Assembly (NCBI GenBank): GCA_035532755.1
Contig: DATKQI010000300.1
Location: 1-9,771 of the forward strand
Direction of reading: 5' to 3'
Source of the DNA: DATKQI01 sp035532755
Lineage (GTDB): Bacteria; Pseudomonadota; Alphaproteobacteria; Acetobacterales; Acetobacteraceae
Length of the DNA stretch: 9,771 bases
Below are positions 7,875 to 9,771 of the stretch, piece after piece. The notes under the pieces are model-generated. The model made no database searches. It had not been told where the DNA came from and saw nothing but the letters and a program-made list of their open reading frames with translations. Both the position numbers and the translations under genes were made by a program. How positions within the stretch are numbered: the first letter of the stretch is position 1; each line of letters opens with the position of its first letter.

Positions 7875-9734
7875 TCACAGGAACCCGATCGAGAACCAGG
7901 GGAAGGCGACGAGAAGAACGAGCGCGACGAGCAGCGCCCCGAGATATGGCCACACGCGGCCGATCGCCACGTCGGGCGATACCCGCCCGATCGCGCAGGC
8001 CACGTAGAAGCCCACGCCGAACGGCGGGGCGAACAGCCCCAGCCCCATGGCGAATATGGCCACCATGGCGTAGTGCACCTCGTTCACGCCAACCATTCGG
8101 GCGATCGGGAACAGCAGCGGCCCGAACAGCACGATGGCGGGAATGCCCTCCAGCACGCTGCCGAGAACGACGAAGGCCGCGGCCGACACCGCGAGGAAGC
8201 CCCATTTGCCGCCGGGCACCGCCGTCATGACCGCGACGAGATCGCGCGAGAAGCCCGACTGTGTGAGCGCCCACGCCATGCCGTTCGCGCAGCCGACGAT
8301 CAGCAGGATGGCCCCGGACAGGGCGGCGGTGTCCAGCAGCATCGGGTAGATCCGTCGCCAGTCGAACTGCCGGTAGAGGAACAGCCCGGCCAGGATCGTG
8401 TAGAAGATGCCGACGGTCGAGACTTCCGTCGCCGTCGCGACGCCATCGACCACCGCCGTGCGGATGATGAATGGAAGTGCCAGCGCCGGCAGCGCGGCCA
8501 CCACCGATCTGCCGACCTGCGCGCGCGGAGGGCGGCCAACCCCGGTCATGTCCTCGCGCCGTGTCTGGTACCATACGACAAGCGCCATCATCACCATGCC
8601 GACCAGTGCAGGCATCAAACCGCCGACGAACAGGGCGGCGATCGACACGTTGGTCACCGACCCGATGGTGATCAGCACGATGCTCGGCGGGATGGTCTCG
8701 GACATCGCGCCGGATGCCGACAGCAGGCCGATCAGATCCCCATCCCTGATGCCGCGCTTCTTCATTTCCGGGAACAGCGCGGGCACGATCGCGGCCATGT
8801 CGGCCGCCTTCGAGCCCGAGATGCCGGAGACGAGATACATCGCCCCCAGCAGCACGTAATGAAGCCCGCCGCGCACATGGCCGACGAGGTTCACCAGGCA
8901 TTCGATCATCGCCCGGGCAAGCCCGGTCATCTCGATCAGGCCGCCGAGGAAGACGAACAGCGGCACCGCCAGCAGGACCAGATCGGACATTCCCGCCTGC
9001 ATGCGGGCCGGCATGATCGAAAGCGGGGTCGTCGTCGAGAAAGCAAGGAAGGAGATCGTGGCGAGGCCGAAGGCGAAGGCGATGGGAACGCCGATCATCA
9101 CGCAGGGGATGAGCATGACGACGAAGAAGATCAGCAGGTTGGCGTTGCCCAGAGTCGCAAGCATCGGCGACAGCAGCCACAACGCGCCGCCCAGCAGCGC
9201 GACGGCACCCCCCATGACCGCGATCTGCTTCCAGCCCGCGCGCTCCAGGAGGCGGGAGGTTGCGGTGACGAGCATCAGGATCGTGCCGACCAGTACCGCC
9301 CCTGTCCGGAACCCTTCGTTGAGTCCCAGGATCGCCGTCGATACGTCCAGGTTTTCCTGGAAATGCTGATAGGCCGGGCCGAGGAGTGCGAGCAGGAACG
9401 CGATGACGAGCATCATCCCCAGCGCGTCGAGCCACGCCCTTTGGCCGGCGGACAGGTTCTTCACGAAGGTGGTGAGCTTCATGTGCTCGCCCCGCCGGAG
9501 CGCGATCGCCGCGCCCAGCATCGCCAGCCAGACGAAGAGGATGTTCGCCAGTTCGTCGGTCCAGGGAAGCGGCGTGTGCAGCACGTAGCGGAAGAAGACC
9601 CCGCCGCCCTCGATGACGATCTCGGCCACGACCAGGAGCGCGGCGGGGAATTCGGTGATCCAGGACGACGCCCGGCTCAACAGCGTGGTTGAGCCGGGCA
9701 CCGCCTGCCCTGGGGAATCGACCGCCAATTCCAT
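7875..9734 (-). CDS. TRAP transporter fused membrane subunit (DctQ-DctM fusion)
   Basis: This 619-residue inner-membrane protein fuses the small (Q) and large (M) membrane subunits of a tripartite ATP-independent periplasmic transporter, which imports organic acids using an ion gradient. The Q part (about 25-165) carries the DctQ signature FFRYVLHTPLPWTDELANIL then FVWLAMLGAAIALRRGEH (47-84). A hydrophobic segment at about 171-195 bridges to the M part (about 198-619). The M part shows LAVPLFVFLGGLIEMTGLA (255-273), SGISGSKAADMAAIVPALFPEM (303-324), LSASGAMSETIPPSI (338-352) and the late GLFAPPFGVGFYVAC (566-580). Both halves look complete, so this is a natural fusion, not a frameshift artefact. 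The ATG at 9734 has GGGAG 7 bases upstream. The binding protein gene (DctP) is not in the window. Substrate cannot be assigned; C4-dicarboxylates are one of many options. The GntR-type gene follows at 15 bases. Confidence 0.95.
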   Translation of the reverse strand: MELAVDSPGQAVPGSTTLLSRASSWITEFPAALLVVAEIVIEGGGVFFRYVLHTPLPWTDELANILFVWLAMLGAAIALRRGEHMKLTTFVKNLSAGQRAWLDALGMMLVIAFLLALLGPAYQHFQENLDVSTAILGLNEGFRTGAVLVGTILMLVTATSRLLERAGWKQIAVMGGAVALLGGALWLLSPMLATLGNANLLIFFVVMLIPCVMIGVPIAFAFGLATISFLAFSTTTPLSIMPARMQAGMSDLVLLAVPLFVFLGGLIEMTGLARAMIECLVNLVGHVRGGLHYVLLGAMYLVSGISGSKAADMAAIVPALFPEMKKRGIRDGDLIGLLSASGAMSETIPPSIVLITIGSVTNVSIAALFVGGLMPALVGMVMMALVVWYQTRREDMTGVGRPPRAQVGRSVVAALPALALPFIIRTAVVDGVATATEVSTVGIFYTILAGLFLYRQFDWRRIYPMLLDTAALSGAILLIVGCANGMAWALTQSGFSRDLVAVMTAVPGGKWGFLAVSAAAFVVLGSVLEGIPAIVLFGPLLFPIARMVGVNEVHYAMVAIFAMGLGLFAPPFGVGFYVACAIGRVSPDVAIGRVWPYLGALLVALVLLVAFPWFSIGFL

Positions 9735-9741
9735 CGCCGCG

Positions 9742-9746
9742 CTCCC
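9742..9746 (-). promoter_or_regulatory. Ribosome binding site of the TRAP dctQM gene
   Basis: The minus strand reads GGGAG, 7 bases before the ATG at 9734, supporting that start. The remaining bases up to the window edge (9747-9771) contain no recognisable promoter. The last three read TAG on the minus strand, which could be the stop codon of an upstream gene such as dctP, but this cannot be tested from the window. Confidence 0.55.
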
Positions 9747-9771
9747 GGAGGTCGTGATTCGACTGGCGCTA

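Noticed and set aside
7828..9435. 535-residue minus-strand open frame overlapping the TRAP gene in another frame
   Set aside because: The translation is arginine-rich and without recognisable domains, whereas the overlapping DctQM frame has clear family motifs end to end.
8073..9692. 539-residue plus-strand open frame opposite the TRAP gene
   Set aside because: It is rich in histidine, arginine, aspartate and glutamine with no hydrophobic core or motif, the usual look of an antisense frame to a GC-rich membrane-protein gene.

Overview
This is GC-rich bacterial DNA in which every gene I can support lies on the minus strand, so transcription runs from base 9771 toward base 1. Gene content and order (dnaB, alr, an MlaE/MlaF-type ABC pair, radA, cvpA, purF) point to an alphaproteobacterium. 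The high GC, the MlaEF pair between alr and radA, and the fused DctQM TRAP protein with a GntR regulator suggest Rhodospirillales, perhaps Acetobacteraceae. That placement is inference from memory of gene order, not from a search.

Region 1 (9771 to 7116) is a solute-uptake module. It holds a fused small/large membrane subunit of a TRAP transporter (DctQM), followed 15 bases later by a GntR-family FCD-domain repressor that probably controls it. The periplasmic binding protein (DctP) is not in the window and would be expected just beyond base 9771.

Region 2 (7115 to 7018) is a 98-base gap with no visible terminator. It carries two tandem 9-mers, each one base from the DnaA-box consensus and exactly 10 bases apart, directly upstream of dnaB.

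Region 3 (7017 to 1) is a tightly packed housekeeping run. It encodes replicative helicase (dnaB), alanine racemase (alr), an MlaE-like permease, an MlaF-like ATPase, the repair protein RadA, a CvpA-family membrane protein and the first 268 residues of amidophosphoribosyltransferase (purF, cut by the window edge). Spacings are 2 bases (dnaB/alr), a 4-base ATGA overlap (alr/mlaE), 6 bases (mlaE/mlaF), a 1-base TAGTG overlap (mlaF/radA), 62 bases (radA/cvpA) and 17 bases (cvpA/purF). This layout suggests one or two long operons with translational coupling, joining replication, recombination, cell-wall precursor supply, envelope lipid transport and purine synthesis.

All protein-coding genes look intact apart from the edge-truncated purF. 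I found no RNA genes, CRISPR array, insertion sequence, prophage or defence system, and no gene-free stretch above 300 bases. Nothing here looks like an undescribed multi-gene system. The most interesting points are the DnaA-box pair before dnaB, a G7 slippery tract at the alr/mlaE junction, and the apparent placement of a catabolic TRAP module where ribosomal protein genes often precede dnaB.
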